Assembly (NCBI GenBank): GCA_963734185.1
Contig: CAVTGA010000001.1
Coordinates: forward strand, 558,001-622,000
From: PALSA-894 sp963734185
Lineage (GTDB): Bacteria; Pseudomonadota; Alphaproteobacteria; Rhizobiales; Xanthobacteraceae
Reading direction: 5' to 3'
DNA: 64,000 nt
Both the position numbers and the translations under genes were made by a program. Every line of letters begins with the position of its first letter. Positions within the stretch are counted from its first letter, which is position 1. The notes under the pieces are model-generated. The model was given only the letters and a program-made list of their open reading frames with translations, did no database searches and had not been told where the DNA came from. Shown in pieces: positions 8,831-16,718 of the stretch.

Positions 8831-9058
8831 ATGGCAGACGAGTTCGATCGTAAGGCGGCGATGCAGAAGTCGGCCGCCCTGATGTCGACCGCCGAACTGA
8901 AGAGACGAAAGAAAGAGATCGACGATCAGCAAGCGGCCGGCGAGGATTTGAGCAAAGGCACCAAGGCGCTCAAGAACGCCATCGACGGCGAACTTGATGC
9001 GCGCGACCGGGGTGCCAAGCAGAAGCAGCCGCCCGAGCCCAGGAAGAAGAAGAAATAG
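8831..9058 (+). CDS. small charged hypothetical protein, paralogue of 8484-8765
   Basis: A 75-residue, lysine-rich helical protein ending in RKKKK. Residues 40-66 (KGTKALKNAIDGELDARDRG and following) align with the C-terminus of the upstream gene's product. ATG at 8831 follows a GAGGACGAG ribosome site. The tandem arrangement with a 65-bp gap indicates local duplication. Function unknown. Confidence 0.6.
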   Translation: MADEFDRKAAMQKSAALMSTAELKRRKKEIDDQQAAGEDLSKGTKALKNAIDGELDARDRGAKQKQPPEPRKKKK

Positions 9059-9231
9059 GAGCGTTGCGCCGTATGAGCGGCGCTTTCCCATGCGCTTCCA
9101 GCCGAATCAAATCTTCCCGGTAAGGTAAATTCGCGAGTTTCGTTGAACGCTTCGCCGAGCGCGATTATCGTCCCGCGCTCAGATCGGCGCGATGCGCGCC
9201 GGAGGCCATCTCGAACCAGCGGGTCAGTATC

Positions 9232-9603
9232 ATGCGTTTCGCTCCAAGTGCCGCTCTCGCTTTTCTCCTTGCATTTGCCGCGCCGACCGCAGCGAATGCC
9301 GGCTGTTACAACTGCATGCCGGCGCCGCAGCCGTGCGTCACCTGCTACCAGCAGCAGGTCGTGCCGCCGCAGTATCGCACCGTGCATGAGACCGTGATGG
9401 TTTCGCCCGGCCGCGTGGTCGCGCACCGCAAACCGGCACGCTACGAGACCGTGATGGTCCCGAAGACCGTGATGGTCGAGCCGGAGAGCGTACAGTACGA
9501 GCAGATCCCCGCGCAGTACGCGACCGTCGCGCGCACCCAGATGGTGGCGCCGGCGCGCGCCTACTACGTGCCGGTGCGCCCGCGCTGCCCGACGTGTTGG
9601 TAG
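9232..9603 (+). CDS. secreted cysteine-containing hypothetical protein
   Basis: The 123-residue product has a signal peptide (about residues 1-23, ending TAANA). The mature N-terminus is cysteine-rich (GCYNCMPAPQPCVTCYQQ), with an internal Val/Tyr-rich repeat-like stretch (YRTVHETVMV, YETVMVPKTVMVEP, YATVARTQMVAP) and a final CPTCW. It resembles rhizobial exported proteins of unknown role, and the N-terminus resembles the product of 33880-34416 (AGCFSCGCG after the signal peptide). Probably a periplasmic or cell-surface protein. Confidence 0.65.
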   Translation: MRFAPSAALAFLLAFAAPTAANAGCYNCMPAPQPCVTCYQQQVVPPQYRTVHETVMVSPGRVVAHRKPARYETVMVPKTVMVEPESVQYEQIPAQYATVARTQMVAPARAYYVPVRPRCPTCW

Positions 9604-9620
9604 GCTGCGCCCAAACCACC

Positions 9621-9741
9621 GCCCCCATGGTGAGGAGCGCAGCGAAGCTGCGCGTCTCGAACCATGGCCACAAACGCCGGAGCTCGCCGCCATCCTTCGA
9701 GACGCGGCCTTCGGCCGCTCCTCAGGATGAGGACTTGGGAT
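9621..9741. repeat. dispersed inverted repeat (CCTGAGGAGC / CGTCTCGA family)
   Basis: Arms such as GGTGAGGAGCGCAGC...GCGTCTCGAACCATGG and CCATCCTTCGAGACGC...GCTCCTCAGGATGAGG form a composite palindrome. A second copy lies at about 25459-25594. Its right end overlaps the 3' end of the CitE-like gene. Confidence 0.7.
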
Positions 9742-10600
9742 TGGCGCGCGCGAGCACTTGCCTGGCGCGCGCCAGATGCGGGCGGTCATACATCACGCCG
9801 CCGATGCCGATGACGCCCGCGGCCGGGTCGGCCGCGAACGCATCGACGATCGCGCGCGCCTTGGCGATCGCTTCGGCTGACGGAGTGAACACTTCGTTGA
9901 TCACCGCGACCTGTCCGGGATGGATCGCCATCTTGGAGGTGAAGCCGTCGCGGCGCGCCTCCTCGGCCTCGCGCCGCAGCCCCTCGGTATTGCGGAAATC
10001 CACATAGACGGTGTCGATCGGTTGCACGCGCGCCGCCGCCGCGCCGGCGAGGCAGAGGTTGCGCGCGAACAGGAACGGCTCGGTGAAACGGCCGTCGGCG
10101 CCCCGGTTGGTTTCGGCGCCGAGGTCGGCCGAGAGGTCTTCGGCGCCCCAGGTCAGCCCGATCAGGCGCGGGCTCGCATCGCGGTAGCTGCCGGCGAGGA
10201 ACAGCGCGGACGCGGTCTCGGTTGCGAGCGCGATGATCTTGATCGCGCCGTCGGGCAGGCCGTGGATCGCCTCGCGCGCCGTGAGCTTGGCGTCGAGATG
10301 CGTGACCGCCTTGCCGCCTTCGGCCTTGGGCAGCAGGATCGCGTCGGGCTTGCCGGCGACGATCACATCGAGGTCGGCATCGGTCAGCCCGGTGTCGAGC
10401 GCGTTGACGCGCACGACCATGCGCGGCCCGGCGGCCGCGGCATTCTGCTTCAGGAAGGCAAGCGCGGTCTGCCGCGCCCCGGCCTTGCGGTCGGCCGCGA
10501 CCGAATCTTCCAGATCGATGACCAGGGCGTCGGCGCCGCTCGACCGGCTCTTTTCGAGCTTCCGCTCGCTGTCGGCCGGGACGAAGAGAAACGAACGCAT
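9722..10600 (-). CDS. HpcH/HpaI aldolase / citrate lyase beta-like (CitE) CoA-ester lyase
   Basis: CitE-like proteins cleave or form C-C bonds in acyl-CoA esters such as malyl-, citramalyl- or methylmalyl-CoA, with Mg2+. The 292-residue product begins MRSFLFVPADSERKLEKS, followed by GADALVIDLEDSVA (metal-site acidic residues), VRVNALDTGLTDADL, ILLPKAEGG, ALATETASALF and GLTWGAEDLSADLG. ATG at 10600 is the family start, but the upstream MaoC frame runs straight into it without a stop (see findings). The pairing with a MaoC-type hydratase suggests a mesaconyl-/methylmalyl-CoA type step. Confidence 0.9.
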   Translation of the reverse strand: MRSFLFVPADSERKLEKSRSSGADALVIDLEDSVAADRKAGARQTALAFLKQNAAAAGPRMVVRVNALDTGLTDADLDVIVAGKPDAILLPKAEGGKAVTHLDAKLTAREAIHGLPDGAIKIIALATETASALFLAGSYRDASPRLIGLTWGAEDLSADLGAETNRGADGRFTEPFLFARNLCLAGAAAARVQPIDTVYVDFRNTEGLRREAEEARRDGFTSKMAIHPGQVAVINEVFTPSAEAIAKARAIVDAFAADPAAGVIGIGGVMYDRPHLARARQVLARANPKSSS

Positions 10601-11093
10601 CGAGGTCAGCGTCGGCCGCAGGCGCATGAACGCCTGACGATGACATTCGGCGACCAGCTTGTCGTTCTGGTTATAGGCGCGGTGATGGAATTCCACGATG
10701 CCGGCGCCGGGGCGCGACTGCGACTCGCGCTTGCTCAGGACCTCCGTGGTTACATGCACGGTGTCGCCCTCGAACAGCGGATGGGGGAATTTCACGTCGG
10801 TCATGCCGAGATTGGCGATCGTGGTGCCGACCGTCATGTCGCTGACCTGAGATGCCGATCATCAGGCCGAGCGTGAACAGCGAGTTCATCAGCGGCTGGC
10901 CCCATTCGGTCTCCTCGGCGCAGAAATGCCGGTCGATGTGCAGCGGCTGCGGGTTGAGCGTCATGTTGGAGAACAGCATGTTGTCCATCTGCGTGACCGT
11001 GCGGCGCAGCGGATGCTCGTAGAGCTTGCCGACCGCGAAATCCTCGAAATACATGCCCCCGCGCTTGCTGCGGGTCACCGTCGCCTGGTCCAT
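10601..11093 (-). CDS. MaoC-family dehydratase (frameshifted)
   Basis: A hot-dog-fold enoyl-CoA hydratase/dehydratase. The start (MDQATVTRSKRGGMYFEDFAVGKLYEHPLRRTV at 11093) and NPQPLHIDRHF are in one frame. After GLMIGIS the sequence continues in another frame as MTVGTTIANLGMTDVKFPHPLF...HRAYNQNDKLVAECHRQAFMRLRP. The break is one extra C:G pair near 10846-10847; removing it restores SVSDMTVG. I list it as one gene because both halves are well conserved and a base-call error is the simplest cause. The window shows no stop between this domain and the CitE-like gene. Confidence 0.8.
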
Positions 11094-11205
11094 GTGGTCC
11101 TCCTTGGAACGAAATTCGGCCGCTGCAGTTTGGGCTTAACTAGCCATTTACCATAACCGCCGATGCTGCGAAGCGGCGGGAAGGGTTCCGCCAGGATCGC
11201 GCGCC

Positions 11206-12240
11206 ATGGGCCTCGAAGCTACCCTCGACATCGGCAACCGCATCGTCGGGGCGATCCACAGCGCGGCCAAGGCGACCGGCGCGGGCTTCGACTATCTGCT
11301 CAAGACCGCCATGCGCGAGTCGAACCTCAATCCGACCGTCAAAGCCAGGACGTCCTCGGCGACCGGGCTGTTCCAATTCATCGACCAGACCTGGCTCGCG
11401 ACCATGAAGGAGTCGGGCGCAAGCCTCGGCTACGGCAAATACGCCAATGCGATCAGCCGCACATCCTCCGGGCGCTACGTGGTCGGCGATCCGGCGATGC
11501 GCGCCGAGATCATGGCATTGCGCAAGGACCCGACCGCCAATTCGCTGATGGGCGGCGCCTTCACCCAGTCCAACGCCAAGGTGCTGTCCGCCAAGCTCGG
11601 CCGCGCGCCGACCGACGGCGAGCTCTACATCGCGCATTTCCTCGGTGCGAGCGGCGCCGCGCGCTTCATCCGCGCGGCCGAGGCCAACCCGAACGCCAGC
11701 GCCGCCAACTATTTCCCGCGCGCCGCACAGGCCAACAGGTCGATCTTCTACAACAATGGCGGCGCCCGGACCTTGGCGCAGACCTACGGCGTGCTGACCG
11801 CCAAGCATAACGCGACGCAGGTCGCTTCGGTCGTGCCGAAGGCGCCGGTTGCGCCGACCCTGCCAGTCGCGCCGACCGCCGTCGCGGCGGCCGCGACGCT
11901 CCCGGTGTTGCCGTTCAAGACCGTCGCGCCCGCGGCGGCTCCTGCGATGACGATGAACAACGCGGTCCCGCCGGTCGCGATGACCGCCTTTGCCGCCGAG
12001 CCGAGACCCGAAGGCGGAGTTGCCTCGGCGTTCCACGGCATGTTCCATACCGAACAGCGCGGCGCCGTCTCGCCGATGGTGCGCGAATTGTGGGGCGTGA
12101 AGCCGGTGGCGACGACCGAGGTCGCGGCCGCAGTCGCGCCGGCGGCGGCGCTGCCGGCAACGCCCGCCGCGCCGGCCCGGGTCAATGCGCCGCTCGACCT
12201 GTTCCGTTTCCTGCGACCGGGCATCCGCGGCGCCGCGTGA
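11206..12240 (+). CDS. lytic transglycosylase (SLT domain)
   Basis: The N-terminal 200 residues match the SLT lysozyme-like fold. The catalytic Glu is E38 in MRESNLNP, followed by the classical SATGLFQFIDQTWLATM and, further on, YIAHFLGASGAARFI. The protein lacks an obvious signal peptide. The C-terminal 150 residues are Ala/Pro/Val-rich and low-complexity, probably an extended linker. Proteins of this kind cleave the peptidoglycan glycan strand for flagellar or secretion-machine assembly in rhizobia. No flagellar genes are nearby. It is 344 residues long. Confidence 0.85.
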   Translation: MGLEATLDIGNRIVGAIHSAAKATGAGFDYLLKTAMRESNLNPTVKARTSSATGLFQFIDQTWLATMKESGASLGYGKYANAISRTSSGRYVVGDPAMRAEIMALRKDPTANSLMGGAFTQSNAKVLSAKLGRAPTDGELYIAHFLGASGAARFIRAAEANPNASAANYFPRAAQANRSIFYNNGGARTLAQTYGVLTAKHNATQVASVVPKAPVAPTLPVAPTAVAAAATLPVLPFKTVAPAAAPAMTMNNAVPPVAMTAFAAEPRPEGGVASAFHGMFHTEQRGAVSPMVRELWGVKPVATTEVAAAVAPAAALPATPAAPARVNAPLDLFRFLRPGIRGAA

Positions 12241-12372
12241 CGCCTGCACCTTAAGAATTCAGCAACAATCCCAAAGATTTATGGTGAACGCTTTGTTAAG
12301 CGGGCAGCGTTAAGCTTGCATTTGCCGGCGGGTTCAAGCCGGTGCACAGGTTGCGTCGCGTCGGTTTGGGCC

Positions 12373-13524
12373 ATGATCGTTCGTCATTTCCTGCAGTGGG
12401 TGCGTACCGCGCAAGCCGCGGATCGTGCGGAAGCCACCAGCGCGCTTGCGCGCGCCTACCTTTATTCCGATCTCACACCGGACGATCGCATCGCCGCCGA
12501 AGGCGCGATGACCATGCTGCTCGACGATCCCTCGCCGCTGGTTCGCCAATCGCTCGCCGAGGCGCTCGGCTTTTCCTCCGACGCGCCGCCGGCCGTCATT
12601 CTCGCGCTCACCAACGATCAGCCCGAGATCGCCACTTTCGTGCTCGAGCACTCGCCGCTGCTGCTCGACACCGACCTGGTCGACGCGGTCGGTGCCGGTT
12701 GTCAGTCGCAGCAGAGCGCGATCGCGCGCCGCACCAATCTGCCGCGCTCGGTGGCGGCTGCGCTGGCGGAAGTCGGTGCGCCCGCGGCGTGCCTTACGCT
12801 GATCGAGAACGAGGCCGCCGACATCCCGGCGTTCTCGATCGATCGCATCGTCGCGCGCCACGGACATCTCGGGGCGATCCGCGAGGCGCTGTTCATGCAT
12901 CGCGAGCTCTCGAGCGCGGCCCGTCAGGCGCTTGTGGTGAAGCTCTCGGAGACGCTCGCCGGGTTCGTGGTGGCGCGCGACTGGCTCGAAGAGGCACGCG
13001 CACGGCGCATCGCCCGGGAGGCGTGCGAGAAGGCGACCGTCATGCTCGCGGCGACCGCGGCGAGCGAAGTCAGCCCGCTGGTCGGCCATCTGCGCGCGAC
13101 CGGCCAGCTCACCGCGGGGCTGATCCTGCGCGCGCTGCTCTCGGGCAACGTCGGCTTCTTCGAGCAGGCGTTGGCCGAATTATCGGGCAAGCCGGTTACC
13201 CGCGTCGCAGCTCTCGTGCACGACCGGCGCGGGGCCGGCTTCAAGGCGATCTATGATCGCGCCGGCCTGCCGGCGGCGATCTATCCCGCGTTCAACGCCG
13301 CCGTCGCGGCCATGGGCGAGGGTGGGCTCTCCGCTGCGGGCGGCGCGACGCGACTGCGGCGCAGCATGGTCGAGCGCGTGCTGACGAGCTGCGAGGCGAT
13401 CCCCGCGGGCGACGTCGAGCCGTTGCTGACGCTGCTGCGGCGCTACGCGACCGAAGCGGCGCGCGACGAGGCGCGGTTGTTCTGCGACGAGCTGGTCGCG
13501 GCAGGCTCGCTGGTGGCGGCGTAA
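12373..13524 (+). CDS. DUF2336 protein
   Basis: An alpha-helical, HEAT-like protein of 383 residues starting MIVRHFLQWVRTAQ. It has the DUF2336 features RAEATSALARAYLYSDLTP, MTMLLDDPSPLVRQSLAEALG and LAEVGAPAACLTLIENEAA. DUF2336 is found almost only in alphaproteobacteria, typically near regulators. Here it lies convergent to an Hpt protein and a receiver-domain protein, supporting a role in signalling. It is preceded by about 130 bp containing several TTAA-rich tracts where a promoter probably lies. Confidence 0.85.
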   Translation: MIVRHFLQWVRTAQAADRAEATSALARAYLYSDLTPDDRIAAEGAMTMLLDDPSPLVRQSLAEALGFSSDAPPAVILALTNDQPEIATFVLEHSPLLLDTDLVDAVGAGCQSQQSAIARRTNLPRSVAAALAEVGAPAACLTLIENEAADIPAFSIDRIVARHGHLGAIREALFMHRELSSAARQALVVKLSETLAGFVVARDWLEEARARRIAREACEKATVMLAATAASEVSPLVGHLRATGQLTAGLILRALLSGNVGFFEQALAELSGKPVTRVAALVHDRRGAGFKAIYDRAGLPAAIYPAFNAAVAAMGEGGLSAAGGATRLRRSMVERVLTSCEAIPAGDVEPLLTLLRRYATEAARDEARLFCDELVAAGSLVAA

Positions 13525-13527
13525 GCG

Positions 13528-14112
13528 TTATTGCGCCTCCGGCGCGAGCGAGGGCGCGAGCAGGCTGTCGAGATAGTCGGGCCGGTCGCGGTTCTCGTGC
13601 CGCAGGAATTCTTCCGTGACCTGGCGCAGGCGCTCGGCGAGGTGCGCCGCGGTCCTCTCGCTGTTGCCCTGCGCGTTCTTGTGGGTGATGGCGCGGATCG
13701 CGTCGACGTGCTGATCGACCAGTGCGAACGGAATCCGGTGCATGTCGGGCGTATGCTCGATCAGCCGGCATAGGCTGTTGGCGACCGGCGCGACCAGCGG
13801 GAAACCGAAGGTCTCGGCCTGGCCCTTGATGTCGTGGGCGGCATGGAACAGCATGTCGCGATTGGCAGCGTTGATCCCGGCCGCGCGGATGGCGGTGCGT
13901 GCCGCATCAAGGCGCGTGCATTCGTGCTCCATCCAGACCGCGAACTCGCCCGCAAGCTCGGCCAGCGCCGCCTCGGCGCTGGCCACGGGATCGAAGTCCG
14001 CCGCGCCTGGCTTGGCGCGCACGACCGCCTTCTTGAGCTTGTTCGGCGGCACGATCACTTCGTGATCGGCAAACGTGGTGACCGCGGCAAGGCTTGGCTT
14101 GTTCGCCGTCAT
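13528..14112 (-). CDS. Hpt-domain phosphotransfer protein
   Basis: The 194-residue protein carries a histidine phosphotransfer domain at about residues 60-150. The phospho-acceptor motif is HAAHDIKGQAETFGFP, preceded by an acidic/helical segment (EFAVWMEHECTRLDAARTAI). The N-terminal 50 residues (LKKAVVRAKPG) and C-terminal 40 residues (DRPDYLDSLLAP) are extensions. It lies 17 bp downstream of the receiver-domain gene on the same strand, so the two are probably an operon and phosphotransfer partners. The kinase is not in the window. Confidence 0.85.
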   Translation of the reverse strand: MTANKPSLAAVTTFADHEVIVPPNKLKKAVVRAKPGAADFDPVASAEAALAELAGEFAVWMEHECTRLDAARTAIRAAGINAANRDMLFHAAHDIKGQAETFGFPLVAPVANSLCRLIEHTPDMHRIPFALVDQHVDAIRAITHKNAQGNSERTAAHLAERLRQVTEEFLRHENRDRPDYLDSLLAPSLAPEAQ

Positions 14113-14129
14113 GTTTCTTATTCTCCCTG

Positions 14130-14675
14130 TCAGACCGGGGTCTTGGCCTTGTCGAGCAATGGCTGCTGGCGGATCACGTCGGCCTTGCCGCCCTTGCGCC
14201 GTTCGGGGCCGGCATAGTTCGGATTGACGTTGCGGCGGCGATCGGGACCGAAATAGGTCTTGGTGCGGATGAACGCGCGCGGGTTGGCGACGACGTTGAG
14301 GATGCGCTGGTAAAGGCCTTTGGCCGAAATCGGCTTGGCCAGGAATTCGGTGATGCCGGCGTCGCGCGCGCAAACGACGCGCTTCTTCTCCGAATGGCCG
14401 GTCAGCATGATGATCGGCACATACGGGTTGGCGTTGGCGCCGGGCTGGCGGATCATCTGCGTCAGCTCGAGCCCGTCGAAGATCGGCATGGCCCAGTCGG
14501 TGATGACGATGTCGGGCGAATAGTGCGTGAACGCCTCGAGCCCGGCGGCGCCGTCCTCGGCCTCGTAGACCTCGCGCGTGCCGAAACCGTGCAGCAGCTG
14601 GCGCAGGATGCGCCGCATATGCGCGTTGTCATCGATGATGAGAAAGCGCAGGCGGTTGAAGTCGATGCGGACCAT
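14130..14675 (-). CDS. single-domain response regulator
   Basis: A receiver-domain protein of 181 residues with start MVRIDFNRLRFLIIDD at 14675. The acidic pocket is IIDDN, the phospho-acceptor Asp is in IVITDWAMPIFDG, and the conserved Thr and Lys are in MLTGHS and FLAKPIS. The C-terminal 50 residues (TYFGPDRRRNVNPNYAGPERRK) are a basic, unstructured-looking tail rather than a DNA-binding domain. It probably passes phosphate to or from the Hpt protein encoded just downstream. Confidence 0.9.
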   Translation of the reverse strand: MVRIDFNRLRFLIIDDNAHMRRILRQLLHGFGTREVYEAEDGAAGLEAFTHYSPDIVITDWAMPIFDGLELTQMIRQPGANANPYVPIIMLTGHSEKKRVVCARDAGITEFLAKPISAKGLYQRILNVVANPRAFIRTKTYFGPDRRRNVNPNYAGPERRKGGKADVIRQQPLLDKAKTPV

Positions 14676-14787
14676 GGCGCAGCCGGTGGCGAGGCGCCTG
14701 ACCTTCCGGCGCCCGATCCGCAACCTTAGGAAAACGGGATTAACGGGTGGTTTAGCATGCGTCCGGGCGAGCCGGCGCGGCGGTGCC

Positions 14788-15561
14788 TCAATACCCGAAC
14801 TGCTCGCGCAGAATGCGTTCGTCGAGGCTGTGGCCGCTATCGAACAGCATCGGCATGGCGATCGCCTGATCCATCGTCACCTCGACCCGCTGGACGAAGC
14901 GGACCTCGGCGTGATCGGCGACCGCCGCGACCGGCCGCCGCTCCGCCTCGTGCACTTCGATCGTGACTCGCGCCGTGTCGGGCAGCAGCGCGCCGCGCCA
15001 GCGCCGCGGCCGAAACGGACTGATCGGCGTGAGCGCGAGCAGGGGTGCGCCGATCGGGATGATCGGGCCTTGGGCCGACAGGTTGTAGGCGGTCGATCCG
15101 GCCGGCGTCGCCACCAGCACGCCGTCGGCGGCAAGCTCGGCCAGGCGTTCGCGGCCGTCGATCGACACGCGCAGGCGCGCAAGCTGGTAGGTCTGGCGGA
15201 ACAGCGAGACTTCGTTGAAGGCGCGCGCCTCGTGCTCGCGCCCTTGCGCGTCGCGCGCGCGCATCACCAGCGGGTGGATGGCGGTGGTCTCGGCCGCGGC
15301 GAGCCGCTCGCGCAAGCCTTCGATGCGGAACTCGTTCATCAGGAAGCCGACGGTGCCGCGGTGCATGCCGTAGATCGGCTTGCCGCTGCGCATGAAGCGG
15401 TGCAGGGTCTGCAGCATGAGGCCGTCGCCGCCGAGCGCGACGATCACGTCGGCCGAGTCGGCGTCGGCATTGCCGTAGCGCTCGACCAGGCCGGCGCACG
15501 CACGCTGCGCTTCCGGGTTCTGGCTCGCGACGAAGGCGATCCGGTCGTAGCGGGCGGGCAT
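14788..15561 (-). CDS. nadK: NAD kinase
   Basis: NadK phosphorylates NAD to NADP using ATP or polyphosphate. The 257-residue product has the diagnostic GGDGLMLQTLHRF motif, YGMHRGTVGFLMNEF (variant of the GNLGFL region), NEVSLFR and TPAGSTAYNLSAQGPII. It starts MPARYDRIAFVAS. The gene is transcribed away from cutA, with about 50 bp between the two starts. Confidence 0.95.
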   Translation of the reverse strand: MPARYDRIAFVASQNPEAQRACAGLVERYGNADADSADVIVALGGDGLMLQTLHRFMRSGKPIYGMHRGTVGFLMNEFRIEGLRERLAAAETTAIHPLVMRARDAQGREHEARAFNEVSLFRQTYQLARLRVSIDGRERLAELAADGVLVATPAGSTAYNLSAQGPIIPIGAPLLALTPISPFRPRRWRGALLPDTARVTIEVHEAERRPVAAVADHAEVRFVQRVEVTMDQAIAMPMLFDSGHSLDERILREQFGY

Positions 15562-15611
15562 CGGGGACTCGCGGGTGCGCGGGCGCAGCGGATTGCCAAA
15601 AGGAGGTCTTG

Positions 15612-15941
15612 ATGAGCGAGCGCGTGGTCTTCGTCTATACGACGTGGCCGTCGGTTGTCGAGGCGGAGCGGGCCGGACGCGCCTTGGTGGAAAGGGCGCT
15701 CGCGGCCTGCGTCAACATCCTGCCCGGCATGATCTCGCACTACCGCTGGCAGGGCGCGATCGAGCGCGGCGAAGAGACCGTGATGATCGTCAAGACCCGC
15801 GCCGCGCTTGCCGAATCCGTGCGGACGGCGGTCAAGGAGATGCATTCCTACACGGTGCCGGCGATCGTGGTCCTGCCGGTCGAGGGCGGCGACCCGGCCT
15901 ATCTCGGCTGGCTCGTGGCGGAAACAAGTAGCCCGGATTGA
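15612..15941 (+). CDS. cutA: divalent-cation tolerance protein CutA
   Basis: CutA1 is a small trimeric ferredoxin-fold protein linked to metal tolerance. The 109-residue protein shows VYTTWPSVVEAERAGRALVERALAACVNILPGM, the conserved SHYRWQGAIERGEETVMIVKT and the HSYTVPAIVVLPVEGGDPAYLGWL core. ATG at 15612 is preceded by a perfect AGGAGG five bases away. The gene ends just inside a palindromic repeat. Confidence 0.95.
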   Translation: MSERVVFVYTTWPSVVEAERAGRALVERALAACVNILPGMISHYRWQGAIERGEETVMIVKTRAALAESVRTAVKEMHSYTVPAIVVLPVEGGDPAYLGWLVAETSSPD

Positions 15942-16041
15942 GCGGAGCTCAATCCGGGACAAATCTCGCCAGCGGCTCGGCTCTCCCCGGGTTTCGCCAT
16001 AGCGCGTCGAAGACGCGCTTATGGCTCAACCCGGGCTACGG
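15929..16041. repeat. dispersed inverted repeat (TAGCCCGG... family)
   Basis: TAGCCCGGATTGAG...CTCAATCCGGG and CGGGTTTCGCC...GGCTCAACCCGGGCTACG form a composite palindrome that starts inside the last codons of cutA. Relatives lie at about 21559-21660 and 34481-34594. On the right it runs up to the 3' end of the TPR gene. Confidence 0.7.
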
Positions 16042-16045
16042 GTCC

Positions 16046-16570
16046 TCAGTAAACCACCGTGCCTTCCATGCCGCCCTTCAGGTCCTGATATTCCTTGCAG
16101 CTGCGGTTGCCGCAGATCGCCTCGATCTTCTCCAGGAAGTCGGCGGCCTTGAGCATGTTGCCCTGCTCGACGTGCCACATGCCGTAATACTGCCAGGTGC
16201 GCACGTGCTTCGGGTCGGCGGCGAGCGCGCGCTCGTACCAGACCTTGGAATCGTCATAGCGGCCGAGCTTGCGGCTGACGTAGCCGAGATAGTTGGCGAC
16301 GTCGGGATGGTCGTCCGCCTCGAGCGCCTTGAAGGCGGCGAACGCCGCCTGGTACTGGCCGGCCTGCACCAGCGCGTAGGCGGCGCGATAGCCGTCGCGG
16401 AATTCCAGCTCGGACTTTTTCTTCTTCTTGGTGTCCTTCTTCGCGGGGCTCGATGACGGCGGCGGATTTCTCGGTTCCGGATCGCCGGCCGCAACGGCCG
16501 CGCCGACGGAAACGGACAGCGCGAACAGCGAGGCGGCGGCAAGCACGCCGAGGCGACTGAGGCGGTTCAT
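16046..16570 (-). CDS. exported TPR protein
   Basis: The 174-residue product has a signal peptide (MNRLSRLGVLAAASLFALSVSVGAAVAA), a low-complexity Pro/Ser/Lys linker (about 32-50), then about three tetratricopeptide units: YAALVQAGQYQAAFAAFKAL-like, VANYLGYVSRKLGRYDDSKVWYERAL and TWQYYGMWHVEQGNMLKAADFLEKI. Two cysteines near the end (CGNRSC) may form a disulfide. Exported TPR proteins act as assembly adaptors. ATG at 16570 is supported by a GGAGGGAGCC ribosome site upstream. Confidence 0.8.
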   Translation of the reverse strand: MNRLSRLGVLAAASLFALSVSVGAAVAAGDPEPRNPPPSSSPAKKDTKKKKKSELEFRDGYRAAYALVQAGQYQAAFAAFKALEADDHPDVANYLGYVSRKLGRYDDSKVWYERALAADPKHVRTWQYYGMWHVEQGNMLKAADFLEKIEAICGNRSCKEYQDLKGGMEGTVVY

Positions 16571-16681
16571 CAGGCTCCCTCCATGAGCGAAACGTCGATT
16601 CCGATGATACGACGGGAACCGGCGCGACGAGCCGGACATTCCCGGCGCGTCGGTTCAACTCGCCGTGATCATATCGAGATG

Positions 16682-16707
16682 GAGAGGCCGGCCGCGACCG
16701 GCCTCTC
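16682..16707 (-). terminator. rho-independent-type hairpin after btuB
   Basis: GAGAGGCCGG and CCGGCCTCTC form a perfect 10-bp stem with a 6-base loop just downstream of the TonB-dependent receptor gene on the minus strand. There is no clear T tract. Confidence 0.55.
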
Positions 16708-16718
16708 TTGCTTGATCC

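Noticed and set aside
15938..16456. Plus-strand open frame opposite the TPR gene
   Set aside because: Antisense shadow; the minus-strand product has a signal peptide and TPR motifs.
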